Shown piece after piece: positions 62,465-64,000 of a DNA stretch of 64,000 nucleotides; position 1 is the stretch's first letter, and the number at the start of each line of letters is the position of its first letter. Position numbers and translations under genes: made by a program. The notes beneath the pieces are model-generated. The model was given only the letters and a program-made list of their open reading frames with translations. It searched no databases and was not told the origin of the DNA. The DNA is from Rhizocola hellebori (lineage in GTDB: Bacteria > Actinomycetota > Actinomycetes > Mycobacteriales > Micromonosporaceae), in the NCBI RefSeq assembly GCF_016862955.1, contig NZ_BONY01000003.1:124001-188000 (forward strand). Reading direction: 5' to 3'.

Positions 62465-62511
62465 GGCGATCAAGCCGCCGCCGGCCGATCCACCTCGGCC
62501 GGCGTCCTGGA

Positions 62512-63021
62512 TTACCGGCTGTGCCGCATGCCGCGGAGCATGCGGATCTCCCGGACCCCGTCCTCGACCCGGGCCATCCCGTCGGCAACGAAGCCGTGCT
62601 TGCGGTAGAACGCCTGCGCGCGAGGATTCGGGTCGGCCACCCATAGCGCCACCGGCTCCTGCGCATCGACAACCGCCTCCAGCAGCGCAGGCCCGGCACC
62701 CGTGCCGTGATCGGCCGCGTACACATAGAGCACATAAAGCTGCCTGGCCCAGGTCGCCCCGGCGTCCAAAGGCGGGCCTGACATGGCGACCCCGACCAGC
62801 TCCCCGTCCCGCTCGGCGACGGCCGCGCGGTTCTCACGGTAGCGTTCGTCGGTCAACGCGGCTGTCCAAAACCGTTCCCGAGCAGCGGGCAAGCCAGGGT
62901 CGTCGAGCACCGCGTCCGACATGAGCCCCCTGTACGTCTCCTGCCAGCACCGCACAATCACCCGCGCCATCTGCGTGACGTCCTCGACCCGAGCCGGGCG
63001 GACAGTCAGCGAGGAACTCAC
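62512..63021 (-). CDS. GNAT-family N-acetyltransferase
   Basis: 169 aa beginning VSSSLTVRPARVEDVTQMAR. Acetyl-CoA motif: QLYVLYVYAADHGTGAGPAL (about 90-110) and the C-terminal NPRAQAFYRKHGFVADGMAR. It resembles RimI/spermidine-type acetyltransferases; substrate unknown. GTG 63021 overlaps the stop of the preceding STAND gene (GTGA), so translation is coupled. The longer frame running into that gene is rejected. Confidence 0.85.
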   Translation of the reverse strand: MSSSLTVRPARVEDVTQMARVIVRCWQETYRGLMSDAVLDDPGLPAARERFWTAALTDERYRENRAAVAERDGELVGVAMSGPPLDAGATWARQLYVLYVYAADHGTGAGPALLEAVVDAQEPVALWVADPNPRAQAFYRKHGFVADGMARVEDGVREIRMLRGMRHSR

Positions 63022-64000
63022 CGCCAAATCGTAGACAGCTTCTCGGCTACCTGCGAGGCCTGTGGGTGATCGAGACCGGTGAGGATGGCCAACGCCTGTT
63101 CCCAAGCGGCACGGGCCTTTTCGTGGTCGCCCATCGCCGCCCGCGCGTCGCCTAGCCGTTCGAGGGTATCGCCCTGGTAATACAGATCGCCCAGCTCGCG
63201 GTAGAGGCGCAACGCGGCCTCGTTGCTGTCGGCCGCCTGCTCGTACTGTTGCATCTGTTGGTGGATGTGGCCGATGCTGTGCCAGGTGGCGGCCTGCCCA
63301 TGGATGTGGTCGAGCTCGACGAGCAGCTTGAGCGCCTGGTGGCAGTGGGCGAGCGCCTCATCGTATTGACCGAGCATCGCTTCGTACCAGCCGACTGTGT
63401 TGAGTGACGACGCCAGCCCCATCCGATGGCCGGCGGCCTGATAGGCGACGAGCGCAAGCTTGGCCTGCTCGAGCGCCTCCGCGGGGCGGTCCTGCCGCAC
63501 GTAGACCATCGCGATGCTGTGGTGCACATGGGCTTGACCGGACTGGTGCTCGATTTCCCGGTACAACATCAAAGCTTTTGCCAATTTCTCCAACGCGGTC
63601 TCGTAATCGCCCATGGTGCTGTTGGCATAGCCCAGGCTGCGCCACGCGTAGGCCTGCCAGGCGGCGTTGCCCAGCCGCCGAGCGCCCTCGATAGCGGGCA
63701 TTTGTATCGCTGCCCAGTCGCGCCAATGCCCTTGCCGCATAACGAATGTGGTGATGGCCCACACCAGCAACCACACCTGGGTATCGGCCTGAGTCTCATC
63801 GGCGATGCGGATCGTGCTGAGCAGAACCTGGTGCTGGGCCTTGAACCAGGTCATCGCCTCGTCCTTGTCGGCGAACTCGTCAAGGATGACCCCGGCCTGT
63901 GCCGCCGGAAGCTCTACCGGATCGCGCTGGGCGTCGAGGAACCGGTCAGCGGCAACGGCGCTGTGCGAATAGTGGTCGAGCAGGCGTCGTACGGCGGCGC
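63018..64000 (-). CDS. NB-ARC-TPR (STAND) regulator, 3' part only (5' end beyond window)
   Basis: The reverse strand is open from 64000 to TGA 63018; about 326 residues are visible. The first visible residues (AAVRRLLDHYSHSAVAADRF ... DEAMTWF) align with AAIGRLFDHYLHSGVHAALL ... DEAMEWF in the complete STAND regulator at 45645-47891. TPRs follow (e.g. WRSLGYANSTMGDYETALEK, LNTVGWYEAMLGQYDEALAH). The HTH and ATPase lie outside the window by inference. An in-frame ATG at 63854 lies within the domain and is not the start. The downstream GNAT gene overlaps by 4 bp. Confidence 0.85.
   Translation of the reverse strand, partial: AAVRRLLDHYSHSAVAADRFLDAQRDPVELPAAQAGVILDEFADKDEAMTWFKAQHQVLLSTIRIADETQADTQVWLLVWAITTFVMRQGHWRDWAAIQMPAIEGARRLGNAAWQAYAWRSLGYANSTMGDYETALEKLAKALMLYREIEHQSGQAHVHHSIAMVYVRQDRPAEALEQAKLALVAYQAAGHRMGLASSLNTVGWYEAMLGQYDEALAHCHQALKLLVELDHIHGQAATWHSIGHIHQQMQQYEQAADSNEAALRLYRELGDLYYQGDTLERLGDARAAMGDHEKARAAWEQALAILTGLDHPQASQVAEKLSTIWR

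Noticed and set aside
1-64000. CRISPR array or insertion sequence
   Set aside because: No regularly spaced repeat series and no transposase-like protein were seen on either strand.

Overview
The window is high-GC DNA with frequent GTG and TTG starts, many secreted proteins with Ala-rich signal peptides, LAL/LuxR and XRE-NB-ARC-TPR regulators, MocR, DUF2218 and actinobacterial RHS proteins. This fits a filamentous, saprophytic actinomycete (Pseudonocardiales- or Micromonosporales-like; the genus cannot be fixed from sequence alone). I see no rRNA, tRNA, CRISPR array or intact transposase. It reads as an accessory chromosome-arm region.

Layout. 1-2.3 kb: edge of an exopolysaccharide locus (O-antigen-ligase-like membrane protein, cut by the window edge; divergent family 2 glycosyltransferase). 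2.3-10.2 kb: a giant secreted RHS/YD-repeat protein without a toxin tip and a membrane-tethered HTH protein. 10.4-15.9 kb: secreted M4 metalloprotease with a seven-repeat FG-GAP propeller, and a membrane-anchored GH10 xylanase preceded by a small unknown gene. 16-18.9 kb: divergent MocR regulator and EamA exporter, then a small secreted protein. 19-24.4 kb: LAL regulator and a divergent TetR/MFS efflux pair. 24.5-29 kb: an SGNH hydrolase with a WXG100-like N-terminus, a membrane protein, and an OmpR-type two-component pair. 29.1-34.9 kb: a 1925-residue ExeM/NucH-type extracellular nuclease.

35.4-38.4 kb is the most striking block. Visibly lower in GC, it encodes an Abi-family HEPN protein followed 4 bp later by a one-chain HTH / N6-adenine methyltransferase / type I specificity protein, with no restriction subunit. 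A long-spaced 9-bp inverted repeat lies just upstream. It looks like a laterally acquired, methylation-linked defence cassette. 38.5-40.7 kb is a three-gene operon with an amidohydrolase between two unrecognised genes.

40.8-56 kb: secreted six-repeat Kelch protein with paired cysteines, GGDEF/EAL protein, small secreted and lipocalin-like proteins, a STAND regulator, a SAM methyltransferase, an ArsR regulator divergent from a DUF2218-O-methyltransferase fusion, an aldo/keto reductase, an ABC exporter, an ABC-ATPase remnant overlapping a membrane protein, and an ECF sigma factor fused to a transmembrane sensor-like domain. 56-64 kb: GNAT, Kelch lipoprotein, SUFU-domain protein, a broken histidine kinase, a secreted protein, pectinesterase, S1 protease, GNAT and the C-terminal part of a second STAND/TPR regulator.

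Taken together, the region combines extracellular plant-polymer, protein and nucleic-acid degradation (xylanase, pectinesterase, two proteases, nuclease) with many one-component sensors and a likely phage-defence cassette. No biosynthetic gene cluster is evident.
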